64,000 nt of DNA from NCBI RefSeq assembly GCF_014645815.1, contig NZ_BMML01000022.1, forward strand, positions 1 through 64,000. Direction: 5' to 3'. This DNA is from Streptomyces fuscichromogenes (GTDB lineage: Bacteria; Actinomycetota; Actinomycetes; Streptomycetales; Streptomycetaceae). Position 1 is the first letter of the stretch. Each line of letters opens with the position of its first letter. The translations under genes were made by a program, and so were the position numbers. Positions 26,265-34,273 of the stretch are shown here, in pieces. The notes under the pieces are model-generated. The model was not told where the DNA came from and made no database searches. It was given only the letters and a program-made list of their open reading frames with translations.

Positions 26265-27431
26265 TCAGCCGACGGGGTTCGCGTCGGCGGTGCGGCGCAG
26301 CCGGTCCTCGCGGCGCATCTCCAGCGGGCGCTGCGCGTGCTGCAGGAGCACCGCGAGAACCTGGGTCAGGTCGCCCGCCTCGTAGCCCTCGACGAGCCGG
26401 CGGTGGTCGTCGAGGAGGGAGCTGGAGGCGTAGCTGGCCGTGTCGAGAGCACGCAGGTTGAGTCCCGGCAGGCAGAGGCGGCGGTAGGTGTCGAGCAGGA
26501 TCGCCGAGCCGGCGAGTTCGACCATGTACTCGTGGAAGCGCTCGTTGGCGCGCACCCAGCCCTCGGGGTCGGTGAACCGGCCGTCCTTGACGAAACCGAG
26601 GGTGTCCTCCATCAGCTCGCGCAGCCGGACCAGCTGTTCGGAGGTCGTGTGGCCGACGGTCAGTTCCGCGACGCCCGTCTCGATGGCGAGCTTGGCCTTG
26701 TAGACCTCGTCGATGATCGAGTCGGGAACGGGCGTGATGAGGTACTCCCCCGACTGGCGGCGGATGAGCCCCTCGTCGGCGAGGGCGACCAGGGCGCGGT
26801 GAACGCGGCCCGCGTCGATCCCGAACTCCTCGGCCCAGCGGGCGGTGTCGATGACCTCCTCGACGTCGCTTCCGGCGTCGAGCACGCGGGCACGGACCTC
26901 CCGCAGCACGGAGGCCTCCGGTGCCGTCTCCATCCGGCCGAAGCGGCCGCGGAAGTAGGCGAGCGGATGACCGGGGTACGACATCGCCTCCTCGACATGG
27001 GCGAGGAAGACGTAGTGGGTGCCGGCCTCGACCTGTTCGGCGACCCGGCAGATGAGGTGCGCGATGGCACCGACCAGCAGGGGCGAGCCGTTCGAGGCTG
27101 CCTCGGTGGGGACGCCCTCGTACTTGTCGGGGACACGGGAGGCGAAGCGGGTGGCCAGGTCCACGTGGTCCTCGGCGAGGACGTTCACCGCGAAGGCACC
27201 ACTGTCGCGCACCGCCGCGGCGGTCGCCGAGTTCCGGTTGAGGCAGACCAGCAGCATCGGCGGATCGTCCGTGAGGGAGCTGACCGCGCTGGCGGTACTG
27301 CCGTACCGGACGCCGTCGTGCTCCGTCGTGATGACGGTGACACCGGTGGCGAACCGCCCGATGACATCGCGGAACTCCCGCGCGGTGACCGCGCGGGAGT
27401 CGAGCGGGGTGACGGGGGACGGCGTGGACAT
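26265..27431 (-). CDS. Flavin reductase fused to a GntR-type winged helix and FCD domain
   Basis: 388 residues from ATG 27431 (GAGGAG upstream). Residues 1-165 are an HpaC-type flavin reductase: FRDVIGRFATGVTVIT, STASAVSSLTDDPPMLLVCL, GAFAVNVL, HPLAYFRGRFG. Residues about 175-235 form a winged helix (EVIDTARWAEEFGIDAGRVH, ALADEGLIRR). Residues about 240-370 are an FCD domain with the metal-ligand pattern mostly kept (N296-x3-H300, H343, H364; Asp is usual at 296). It should supply reduced flavin to one or both neighbouring monooxygenases. In C1 of p-hydroxyphenylacetate hydroxylase a MarR-like tail lets the substrate switch on the reductase; an FCD tail may do the same here. It could also bind DNA. 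First gene of the leftward operon, with GntR-type operators upstream. Confidence 0.83.
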   Translation of the reverse strand: MSTPSPVTPLDSRAVTAREFRDVIGRFATGVTVITTEHDGVRYGSTASAVSSLTDDPPMLLVCLNRNSATAAAVRDSGAFAVNVLAEDHVDLATRFASRVPDKYEGVPTEAASNGSPLLVGAIAHLICRVAEQVEAGTHYVFLAHVEEAMSYPGHPLAYFRGRFGRMETAPEASVLREVRARVLDAGSDVEEVIDTARWAEEFGIDAGRVHRALVALADEGLIRRQSGEYLITPVPDSIIDEVYKAKLAIETGVAELTVGHTTSEQLVRLRELMEDTLGFVKDGRFTDPEGWVRANERFHEYMVELAGSAILLDTYRRLCLPGLNLRALDTASYASSSLLDDHRRLVEGYEAGDLTQVLAVLLQHAQRPLEMRREDRLRRTADANPVG

Positions 27432-27507
27432 CACAACCAACTCCTCTGAGGTCCCAGCACATCGAGGGGCACATGGACGGACGCGTCGATGCGCACATCG
27501 ATGGGGA

Positions 27508-27527
27508 CTGTATGACGATCGCACAAT
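27508..27527. promoter_or_regulatory. GntR-regulon operator upstream of the flavin reductase operon
   Basis: TGTATGACGATCGCACAA: a strong GTATGAC half and an imperfect inverted half (CGCACAA). It lies 77 bp before the start of the flavin reductase gene in the divergent spacer. Confidence 0.55.
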
Positions 27528-27609
27528 GACGTAAAGAGGGTGGCGGTAGCTCGCCACCAGAGACATCACCCTGGTCGGCGATCCCATCTAGCGCCATTCT
27601 CTGCCTGCC

Positions 27610-27630
27610 TATAATATCGTCATACAAAGT
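27610..27630 (+). promoter_or_regulatory. Promoter -10 element with overlapping GntR operator half site
   Basis: TATAAT at 27610-27615 is a consensus -10 box, unusual in such GC-rich DNA. It is followed at once by TCGTCATACAAAG, carrying the operator half GTCATACAA. A bound regulator would sit on the transcription start. It serves monooxygenase 2, whose GAGGAGAG ribosome site begins at about 27640. No clear -35 was seen. Confidence 0.55.
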
Positions 27631-27653
27631 TACGTGTCGAGAGGAGAGCTCCG

Positions 27654-28895
27654 ATGAGCGCAAGCCTGTACGCCGCAGACTCCGCGCCCCCGTCTGCGGC
27701 GGAGGGCACGGTCGACCATCTCCTCGGGGTGGCGACCAGGCTCCGCCCGGTCTTGCGAGCCGCGCAGGCAGAGCACGAGGCGCTGGGCGGCTACGCGGAG
27801 ACGATCCACAAACAGCTTCTCGACGCCGGCTTCTACCGGATGCTCCATCCGAAGCGGTACGGCGGCCTGGAGCTGCCCCTGGAGGACTTCCTCCGGGTCG
27901 CCACCGAGATATCGCGCGGTGACCCGGGCGTGGGCTGGTCGTTCGTCCTCGGCGCCGGACACGCGTGGCACATCGCGTCCTTCTTCCCGGAGCAGGCCCA
28001 GGAGGAGCTCTTCGCCGGGGACGTCATCGCGCCGGGCCGGACCATCCCGCGCGGCCGTGCGGTCCGCACCGCGGACGGCTACCGGCTCTCCGGCACCTGG
28101 GACTACTGCTCGGGCTCGATGTGGAGCACCCACGCGATGCTCGTCGCCCCCACCTTCACCGAGCAGGAGGAACCGCTCGGGCTGCGCGCGTACCTCGTGC
28201 CGCGGCGCGACTACGAGATCCTCGACGACTGGGGCGCCGACCGCGTCCTGGGCATGCGGGCCTCCAGCTCGAACTCCATCCGGGTCGAGGACGCGCTGGT
28301 GCCCGAGCACCTCAGCGTGGTCTACGACTTCAAGGACCACACGCTGGGCGAGCAGGGCACGATCGGCTACCGGCTGCACGGCAACCCGATGTACCTGGGC
28401 CGCACCCTCGCCTTCTTCAACTGCGAGCTCGTCGCCACCCAGATCGGCGCCGCCTGGGCCGCCTTCGACGCCTTCGACGAGCTGATGACCGCCCGCCCGA
28501 CGAGTTTCCCGCCGATGATGCCGCGTACCGACTCCCCGGAGTTCCACCGCTGGTACGGCAAGATGCTCGCCCGGATCGACGCCGCCGAGACCCTGCTGCT
28601 CGCCGCGATGCGCCAGTACACCGAGCTGGGGCGGCGCTGGGAGCGCACCCGTCAGGAGTTCACCCCCGAGGACGACAGCCGGCTGCGCGGTGTCATCCTG
28701 CAGGGCGCCCAGCTCGCGAACCAGGCCGTCGACCTGGCGTTCTCCACCGCCGGGTCCAGTTCCGCGCGGCTCGGGTCGCCGATGGAGAAGTACTACCGGG
28801 ACGTGGCGATGTTCAAGACGCACATCGCCGCCAAGTGGGACGTCACCTACGGATCGATGTCCCGTTACCACTTCGGCGGGCCCCTGACGTTCTGA
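27654..28895 (+). CDS. Acyl-CoA-dehydrogenase-fold flavin monooxygenase 2 (group D)
   Basis: 413 residues, ATG after GAGGAGAG. Paralogue of monooxygenase 1: FYRMLHPKRYGGLELPLEDF, RGDPGVGWSFVLGAGHAWHIASFFP, LSGTWDYCSGSMWSTHAML, MRASSSNSIRV, HGNPMYLGRTLAF. Member of the HsaA/HpaB-like oxygenase group that needs reduced flavin from a partner; the nearest reductase is the fusion protein encoded on the other side of the shared operator region. Probably adds a hydroxyl group to the aromatic ring or acts on the product of the first oxygenase. Confidence 0.83.
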   Translation: MSASLYAADSAPPSAAEGTVDHLLGVATRLRPVLRAAQAEHEALGGYAETIHKQLLDAGFYRMLHPKRYGGLELPLEDFLRVATEISRGDPGVGWSFVLGAGHAWHIASFFPEQAQEELFAGDVIAPGRTIPRGRAVRTADGYRLSGTWDYCSGSMWSTHAMLVAPTFTEQEEPLGLRAYLVPRRDYEILDDWGADRVLGMRASSSNSIRVEDALVPEHLSVVYDFKDHTLGEQGTIGYRLHGNPMYLGRTLAFFNCELVATQIGAAWAAFDAFDELMTARPTSFPPMMPRTDSPEFHRWYGKMLARIDAAETLLLAAMRQYTELGRRWERTRQEFTPEDDSRLRGVILQGAQLANQAVDLAFSTAGSSSARLGSPMEKYYRDVAMFKTHIAAKWDVTYGSMSRYHFGGPLTF

Positions 28896-28947
28896 CGCGG
28901 CCGCCGCCCCGCCTCGGAGCCGCCGCCTGATCAAGAAAGAAGCCGAG

Positions 28948-29367
28948 ATGGCCACTGACCCCAAAGATGTCGTCCGGGCCTTCGTGGACGCGCTCAACCG
29001 GCAGGACTGGGACCGGATCGAAGGCCTGATCACCCCGGACTTCACCTACACGATCCAGGCCTACGACCTGCCGGGCGCCGGCGAACCGATGGACGGGCCG
29101 ACCATGCTGGAGATCCTCCCGCAGATGCTCGCCCTCTTCGACGCGACAGGTCCCCAGATCGAGATCTCGCGTCTCGTCGGCGAGGGGTCCTGGGTCGTCG
29201 CCGAGGCGGTGGGCAACGGCTCCTTCCGCGACGGAAGCAGCTACGACAACCGCTACGCGAACGTGTACGAGGTCGCCGGCGACCGGGTGAGAACCCTCCG
29301 CGAGTACATGGACACACAGCACATGGCACGGTCGTTCGCGGCCGTGACCTCCCCGTCGGACAGCTGA
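28948..29367 (+). CDS. SnoaL-like / NTF2-fold protein
   Basis: 139 residues, one NTF2-fold domain: VVRAFVDALNRQDWDRIEGLI, PDFTYTIQAY, GEGSWVVAEAVGNGSF, NRYANVYEVAGDRV and REYMDTQHMA at the end. Such proteins act as isomerases, cyclases, dehydratases or small-ligand carriers. It follows monooxygenase 2 by 52 bp in the same direction, so it probably isomerises or dehydrates its product. No catalytic Asp-His dyad can be assigned with certainty. Confidence 0.78.
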   Translation: MATDPKDVVRAFVDALNRQDWDRIEGLITPDFTYTIQAYDLPGAGEPMDGPTMLEILPQMLALFDATGPQIEISRLVGEGSWVVAEAVGNGSFRDGSSYDNRYANVYEVAGDRVRTLREYMDTQHMARSFAAVTSPSDS

Positions 29368-29393
29368 ACCAGACAGATGCGGCGCAGGCTCCC

Positions 29394-29443
29394 GCCCGGG
29401 GTCCGGGCCCAGGAGTTTGCCCGGGGTCCAGGCCCAGGAGTTT
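29394..29443. repeat. Two tandem copies of a 25-bp repeat
   Basis: GCCCGGGGTCCGGGCCCAGG-AGTTT (29394-29418) is repeated at 29419-29443 with one change (CCGGG to CCAGG), and a third partial copy GCCCGGA follows. It lies at the edge of the VAO relic and may be a scar. Confidence 0.7.
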
Positions 29444-29494
29444 GCCCGGACTCCCGGACTCCTGACGGACATCGGGGGAAGTACGCGAACGAGG

Positions 29495-29641
29495 CGCGCG
29501 GACCACGCGGCGAGCGTGTGCGGGCTGGAGGTGATCCTGCCCGACGGAGACCCGCTGCGGACCGGCACCGGTGCGATCAACGGCTCGAAGGCCCGGCATG
29601 TGCACCGCAGTGGGTTCGGGTCACCGCTCCTGTATCCCCTT
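29495..29641 (+). pseudogene. Relic of a VAO-type oxidase gene
   Basis: About 49 codons read VCGLEVILPDGDPLRTGTGA and GSKARHVHRSGFGSPLLYPL. They align with the block CGMEVVLADGEILRTGMGAI...WHVYQRGLGPVLDPL of the two intact VAO oxidases in this island. Nothing before or after continues the match, and the 3' end runs into the GntR gene on the other strand. It is the remains of a third VAO-type gene. Confidence 0.7.
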
Positions 29642-30349
29642 CAGGCCGTTCAGCGCGTTGGCGGACACGCGTCGCATGTGTGTGGTGTAGACCTCGACCG
29701 CTCCGTCCGCGTCCCGCTCCCTGACGGCGGCGACGATGTCGCGCAGCTCCTGGATCGCCTCGGAGTGGTTCGTCGACATGCCCTTGACCACCAGGACGCG
29801 CACCTTGGCCTGGACACCGTCCACGAGCTGCCTCAGCACCTCGCTGCCCACGCCGTCGTGCAGGACGGCGTTGAAGGCGCGGCGGGCCTCCAGGACGTCC
29901 CGGGGCTCCACGTTCTCCTGCGAGGCGACCTCGGCGAAGTGCTCCGCCGCCGCTTCGAGGGCGTACACCTTGGAGCGGGGTGCCTTCTCGACGAACCGCC
30001 TCACCAGCAGGGTCTCCAGCGCGCACCGGACGTCGTAGAGATCGCGTGCCTCGTCGTGGGTGGGTGCCGCGACGACGGCTCCCTTCTGGGGCACGACCTT
30101 GATCAGCCCCTCCGAGGTCAGCTCCCGCAGCGCCTCACGGACCGTGGTGCGGGAGACGTCGAGCTGCTCGACGAGCTCCCGCTCGACGAGACGCCGGCCC
30201 GGCTCCAGGCGGAAGTCGAGGATCGCCTCGCGCAGCGCCGTGACGACCTGCTCGCGCAGCGGCGCGGCGACCCGGCCGACGGGACTCGTGGTCCAGGCCG
30301 AGGCGAGCGAGTTCGCGTTCGAGGTCGTGGGCTTGGCGGCCGCTGGCAT
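29621..30349 (-). CDS. GntR-family (FadR/VanR-type, FCD domain) regulator 2
   Basis: 242 residues from ATG 30349. Winged helix-turn-helix at about 25-90 (LREQVVTALREAILDF, VSRTTVREALRELTSEGL, PQKGAVVAAP) and an FCD domain to the end (LYDVRCALETLLVRRF, RRAFNAVLHDGVGS, RERDADGAVEVYTTHMRR). Its DNA-reading helix is nearly the same as that of GntR 1. A perfect GTATGA-GCG-TCATAC palindrome lies 30 bp before its start, which fits autoregulation. It stands between the monooxygenase 2 unit and the large leftward dehydrogenase operon. Confidence 0.85.
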   Translation of the reverse strand: MPAAAKPTTSNANSLASAWTTSPVGRVAAPLREQVVTALREAILDFRLEPGRRLVERELVEQLDVSRTTVREALRELTSEGLIKVVPQKGAVVAAPTHDEARDLYDVRCALETLLVRRFVEKAPRSKVYALEAAAEHFAEVASQENVEPRDVLEARRAFNAVLHDGVGSEVLRQLVDGVQAKVRVLVVKGMSTNHSEAIQELRDIVAAVRERDADGAVEVYTTHMRRVSANALNGLKGIQER

Positions 30350-30378
30350 GATCCCCACTCCTAGGTATTCGAATGATG

Positions 30379-30395
30379 GTATGAGCGTCATACAA
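30379..30395. promoter_or_regulatory. GntR-regulon operator (perfect palindrome) upstream of GntR 2
   Basis: GTATGAGCGTCATAC at 30379-30393 is GTATGA-N3-TCATAC, followed by AA as in the other sites. Probably the autoregulatory site of the GntR gene at 29621-30349. Confidence 0.65.
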
Positions 30396-30410
30396 ATCTA
30401 CCCCATAGGG

Positions 30411-30450
30411 ATCTCAGGGGATCTCAGGGGATCTCAGGGCATCTCAGCGG
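30411..30450. repeat. Four tandem 10-bp repeats (ATCTCAGGGG)
   Basis: ATCTCAGGGG, ATCTCAGGGG, ATCTCAGGGC and ATCTCAGCGG in a row. The last copies overlap the 3' end of the alcohol dehydrogenase gene. Repeat number could vary between strains; the period of 10 matches about one DNA turn. Confidence 0.75.
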
Positions 30451-31534
30451 AACCTCGTGAGGACGCCGCTGAGATCACGGAACTCCCCGGAGGCACACAG
30501 CGCCTCGTCGATCCGGTCGAGGGGAACTCCGCCGTCACGATCGGCCGGGCGTCGTACGCCCCGCTCTCCAGGAGCCCCACGCAGCGGGGCAGGTCGCGTG
30601 ACATCACGCTCTGGCCGTTCTGGCAGGAGACGATCCTGCGGCCGTGGATCGCGATGGCGTTCTGCGGCAGCGAGACCTGCCCGTCCGCCCACTGCACACC
30701 CGTCAGCACGACCGTCCCGGCACGCCGGGACATGGCGACCGCGTGCTGCACGGCCCGCTCGGGGCCCGCGGCTTCGACGACCACGTCCGCGCCCCGCCCG
30801 TCGGTCAGGGAGCGCACCTGCTCGACCGGGTCGTGCCCGGACGGGTCCACGACGTCGGTCGCGCCGAGCCCGGCGGCCGTGGCGCGGCGGCCGGGCACCG
30901 GGTCCACGCCGATGATCCGGCCGGCCCCGGCGACCCGCGCCGCCTGCACACACCACAGTCCGATGTGTCCCAGCCCGACGACCGCGACGGACTGGCCCGG
31001 CCGGACCTCCGCCACGTTCACGATCGCGCCGTGACCGGTGGTGATCCCGCAGCCCAGCAGGCTCAGGTGCGCGGCCGGCAGCGAACTGTCCACCCGCCAG
31101 ACCTGGCTGCGGTCGGCGACGACCAGCTCGGCGTACGCGCCGACCCCGCCGGCGGCCCGCACCGGCCGGCCCGTGGGGTCGGTGGCGATGACCGGTTCCG
31201 GGCTCTCGAAGAGACGGGCGCACTGGTCCGGACGGCCGATCCCGCAGTAGAAGCACTCGTCGCACTGCGGAGTCCCGGCGACGATCACGAGGTCACCGAC
31301 ACCGTAGTCGCGGGTGCCACCGCGGCCGCCGCACCGCTCGACCACGCCCAGTGCGGTGTGGCCGAGCACGACCGGCGGAATCTTGCCGCGCATCGCGCGC
31401 CAGCCGAGCCAGTCGGTGGCACAGAACGGCGCGGCGACCGTCCGCACCAGCACCTCGCGCTCGGACGGCTCGCGCAGGTCCAGTTCCCGGACCGGCATCG
31501 GAGCGCCGAACGCCTCCAGCACCGCAGCTCTCAT
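30434..31534 (-). CDS. Zinc-dependent alcohol dehydrogenase 1, C-terminus frameshifted
   Basis: MDR-family enzyme: AAPFCATDW (catalytic zinc Cys), GHTALGVVE (zinc His), a structural-zinc-like region with CDECFYCGIGRPDQC, GCGITTGHGAIVNVAEVRPG, and the NAD motif VGLGHIGLWCVQAARVAGA. It reads normally to PIVTAEFP, then runs into an unlike tail and stops at 30434. In the next frame the expected end continues (LDRIDEALCASGEF, DLSGVLTRFR, stop at 30444), as in alcohol dehydrogenase 2. One G is missing from the G-run at 30521-30524. This may be a real frameshift or a base-calling error; the last ~25 residues are affected, so activity is uncertain. Final gene of the nine-gene leftward operon. Confidence 0.75.
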   Translation of the reverse strand: MRAAVLEAFGAPMPVRELDLREPSEREVLVRTVAAPFCATDWLGWRAMRGKIPPVVLGHTALGVVERCGGRGGTRDYGVGDLVIVAGTPQCDECFYCGIGRPDQCARLFESPEPVIATDPTGRPVRAAGGVGAYAELVVADRSQVWRVDSSLPAAHLSLLGCGITTGHGAIVNVAEVRPGQSVAVVGLGHIGLWCVQAARVAGAGRIIGVDPVPGRRATAAGLGATDVVDPSGHDPVEQVRSLTDGRGADVVVEAAGPERAVQHAVAMSRRAGTVVLTGVQWADGQVSLPQNAIAIHGRRIVSCQNGQSVMSRDLPRCVGLLESGAYDARPIVTAEFPSTGSTRRCVPPGSSVISAASSRGSAEMP

Positions 31535-31551
31535 CCCGGCTCACTCCTCTG

Positions 31552-32640
31552 TCAGAAGACGAAGACGCCCGAGAGATCCTCGAACCGTTCGGACCGCCGC
31601 AGCGCGGTGTCGATGTCGTCGAGCCGGTAGGTCGACGTGAGGACCGGCGCCGCGTCCAGCGCGCCCCGTTCGAGCAGGCGGACGTACGCCGGGAGGTCGC
31701 GCCGCATCCGGACGTTGCCGTTCTGCGTGCTGACCACCTGCCGGCTCTGCACGGCGAGCGGGATCTGCGGGAGCGTGACCTCGCCGGACACGTCCTTGAG
31801 GCCGGAGAGCACCACGGTGCCCGCCCGGCGGGAGATCTCCAGGGCCAAACGCTGGGCGGCCGGAGGTCCGGCGGCCTCGATGACCTTGTCGGCTCCCCGT
31901 CCCTGCGTCACCTCCCGTACGGCGTCCAGCGCGTCCTCGGGCGCGACGGCCGCCGTGGCCCCCGCCTTCAGCGCGACCGCGCGGCGCTCCTCGCGGGGTT
32001 CCACCACGACCACCTCGCGAGCCCCGGCCAGCCGCGCGGCCTGGACGGCCCACAGGCCCAGGTGGCCCGCTCCGACCACGCCCACCACCTCGTCGGGCCG
32101 GACCCGGGCGACGTTCAGGACGGCCCCCACCCCGGTCGTGATGCCACAGCCGAGCAGCGAGAGCACCTCCCACGGCAGGTCCGTGTCGACGGGGAACACC
32201 TGGTTCTGCGAGACGTTCATGATCTCGGCGTATCCGCCCACGCACCCGGCCGCGTTGACCAGCAGGCCGTCGGCGGTGCGGGCCACGTCCGGGTAGACGC
32301 CGCCGAGGTCGAAGAGTTCGGAGCACTGGTCGGGGCGGCCGATGCCGCAGTAGAAGCAGCTGCCGCACTCGGGGGTGCCGGGGACCACGACCCGCTGCCC
32401 GGCCTCGACGCCGCGCACCTCGCTGCCCACCTCGATCACCTCGCCGGTGGAGGCGTGGCCCAGGATCGTCGGGGGGACCTTGCCGAGGCGCCCGTGGAAG
32501 CTGGTCACGTCGGTGGAGCAGAACGGGGTCGCCCTGGTGCGGACCAGCACCCGGGTCGGCGCGAGGTCGAGCAGCTCCACCTCCTCGACGCTGAAGGGCA
32601 CTTCGAAGGCGCGCAGCAGGGCGGCCCGCATGGTCGTCAC
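31552..32640 (-). CDS. Zinc-dependent alcohol dehydrogenase 2
   Basis: 362 residues from a GTG at 32640 (GGAGG upstream; ATG 32631 is also possible). MDR zinc enzyme: ATPFCSTDVTSFHG, GHASTGEVIEVG, CGSCFYCGIGRPDQC, GCGITTGVGAVLNVARV, VGAGHLGLWAVQAARL. Similar to alcohol dehydrogenase 1 over its full length, so the pair arose by duplication. GTG overlaps the SDR stop (GTGA). It probably oxidises an aryl or unsaturated alcohol to the aldehyde, or reduces the aldehyde. Substrate unknown. Confidence 0.85.
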   Translation of the reverse strand: MTTMRAALLRAFEVPFSVEEVELLDLAPTRVLVRTRATPFCSTDVTSFHGRLGKVPPTILGHASTGEVIEVGSEVRGVEAGQRVVVPGTPECGSCFYCGIGRPDQCSELFDLGGVYPDVARTADGLLVNAAGCVGGYAEIMNVSQNQVFPVDTDLPWEVLSLLGCGITTGVGAVLNVARVRPDEVVGVVGAGHLGLWAVQAARLAGAREVVVVEPREERRAVALKAGATAAVAPEDALDAVREVTQGRGADKVIEAAGPPAAQRLALEISRRAGTVVLSGLKDVSGEVTLPQIPLAVQSRQVVSTQNGNVRMRRDLPAYVRLLERGALDAAPVLTSTYRLDDIDTALRRSERFEDLSGVFVF

Positions 32641-33494
32641 GGGGTGCCTCCCGCGTCCGCGGCTGCGGCCCCGTGCCGTGCGAGGATCGCCTCGTCCGTC
32701 ACCGCGACGTCCCAGAGTCCCGCTCCCCCGCCCCGCCGGTTGGTGTTCTGCACACTGGCGCCGCCGTCGACGGAGAAGATCTCGCCGGTGACATAGCTCG
32801 ACTCGTCGCTGAGCAGGAACGCCACCGTCGCGGCCACCTCCTGCGGACGGCCCGCCCGGCGCAGCGGCGAGGTGCCCGCGCGGCGGCGCATGTCGGCCAT
32901 GCCGGCCTCGCCGAAGATCGGGGTGGGCACGATGCCCGGCGCGACGGCGTTCACGCGTACGCCGATCGGTCCGCCGTAGACGGCGGCGCCGTGCACGAGC
33001 CCGACCGTGCCGTGCTTGGACGTGGTGTACGCCAGCAGGTCGTTGCTTCCGCGCAGCCCGGCGATGGAGGCGGTGACGACGATCGAGCCCACGCTGCCGC
33101 GGTCCAGGTAGTGGCGGAAGGCCGCCCGTACCCCGAGGAACGGGCCGCGCAGGTTGACGGCCATCACCTTCTCCCACTCCGCCACGGTCACATCGACCAG
33201 GTCGGCCAGCGAGCCGGCGATCCCGGCGTTGAGATGGTGCAGGTCCACCCGGCCGAAGGCGTCCAGGGCGGCCCGCATGTAGGAGTCGACGCCGTCCTCG
33301 GTGGTCACGTCCGCCCCGACGGCGACGGTCTCGCCGCCGACCGCCGCGGCGACCTCCTTGGCGGCTGCCGCGTCGAGGTCGACGGCGACGACCTTCACAC
33401 CCTCCTCGGCGAGCCGCTCCACGGTGGCCCGCCCGAGGCCGCCGGCGGCCCCGGTGACGACGGCCACCTTCCCGGCCAGTCCGCGCAGTGTCAT
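32637..33494 (-). CDS. Short-chain dehydrogenase/reductase with C-terminal extension
   Basis: 285 residues from ATG 33494 after GGAAGA. TGAAGGLGRATV (cofactor motif), AVDLDAAAA (acidic, NAD-type), LNAGIAGSL, TASIAGLRG with the catalytic serine, and YTTSKHGT with Tyr/Lys. After the usual SDR end (SVDGGASVQN) a ~30-residue tail (GGGAGLWDVAVTDEAILARH) is added. Coupled to alcohol dehydrogenase 2 and 11 bp from the carboxymuconolactone-decarboxylase-like gene. Confidence 0.82.
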   Translation of the reverse strand: MTLRGLAGKVAVVTGAAGGLGRATVERLAEEGVKVVAVDLDAAAAKEVAAAVGGETVAVGADVTTEDGVDSYMRAALDAFGRVDLHHLNAGIAGSLADLVDVTVAEWEKVMAVNLRGPFLGVRAAFRHYLDRGSVGSIVVTASIAGLRGSNDLLAYTTSKHGTVGLVHGAAVYGGPIGVRVNAVAPGIVPTPIFGEAGMADMRRRAGTSPLRRAGRPQEVAATVAFLLSDESSYVTGEIFSVDGGASVQNTNRRGGGAGLWDVAVTDEAILARHGAAAADAGGTP

Positions 33495-33505
33495 CTTCTT
33501 CCGCC

Positions 33506-34273
33506 TCACGTCTGGTTCTGTCGTAGGGGTGCGGCCAGTTCCTCGCGCAGCACGGGCAGCGCCTGGAGCGCGCTCTGCATGCCCATCACCGCGGCGATCT
33601 CCATGACCTCGAGCAGCTCGCCGACGGTGGCCCCGTGGCCGAGCGCGTTGTCCATGTGCGCCTTCCATCCCTTCACGTAGAGGTGGGTGGAGGCGCAGTC
33701 GAAGGCCGTGTACACGAATTCCTTGACCTTCGGCTCCAGGGAGCCGTGCTGCCAGGACACCGAGGAGAAGTCGGTGTAGGCCTCGAACATCTCCGGGTCG
33801 AGTTCCAGGATCTCGTCCCAGAACACGTGCCAGTAGCCGCGGTTGGCGGTGAACCGCGCCTTCAGCTCCTTCCGGTACGCGTCGAGTGCGGCCGGACCGT
33901 CGCGCAGCCCGCGTTCCTCCAGGAGCTCGGCGAGCAGCGGAACGCCGATGTTCATCGCGTGGATGCCCAGGGTCGTCGTCAGCTCGATGACCTCGGTGAT
34001 CTCACCGGGGGTGGCGCCGAGGTCGAGGGCCCGGCGGATGTGGCGGCGCACTCCGGGGGCGTACATGTGGGTGGCCGCCGCGTCGACGGCGAGGTAGATC
34101 AGTTCGCGGGTCCTGGGGTCGAGGTGGCCCTTGCGCTGGGGGACGCCGGCCAGCCGTACGTAGGCGGCGAGCAGTTGGGGCGCGAGTTCGAGCACGGCCT
34201 GCCACTGCTCGTCCCAGGCGCCGTGCAACGCGACGACGGCATCGTGGAGTTCGGTCTCGGTCGGCGTGCTCAT
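33506..34273 (-). CDS. Double-domain carboxymuconolactone-decarboxylase-like (AhpD-fold) protein
   Basis: 255 residues with two CMD domains. The first (about 40-115) reads RTRELIYLAVDAAATHMYAPG, RRALDLGATPGEITEVIEL. The second (about 155-245) reads KVKEFVYTAFDCASTHLYVKG, DNALGHGATVGELLEVMEIA. The AhpD CxxC pair is absent, so it is not a peroxidase reductase; a decarboxylase or hydrolase role is more likely. Its stop overlaps nothing, but its ATG overlaps the next upstream gene's stop. Probably processes a lactone or keto acid after ring cleavage; function not proven. Confidence 0.78.
   Translation of the reverse strand: MSTPTETELHDAVVALHGAWDEQWQAVLELAPQLLAAYVRLAGVPQRKGHLDPRTRELIYLAVDAAATHMYAPGVRRHIRRALDLGATPGEITEVIELTTTLGIHAMNIGVPLLAELLEERGLRDGPAALDAYRKELKARFTANRGYWHVFWDEILELDPEMFEAYTDFSSVSWQHGSLEPKVKEFVYTAFDCASTHLYVKGWKAHMDNALGHGATVGELLEVMEIAAVMGMQSALQALPVLREELAAPLRQNQT

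Noticed and set aside
28948..29367. Antibiotic polyketide cyclase (true SnoaL)
   Set aside because: Only the fold is shared; context is aromatic catabolism and no polyketide genes are near.
30411..30450. Short direct repeats as a CRISPR array
   Set aside because: The 10-bp units have no spacers and no cas genes are near.
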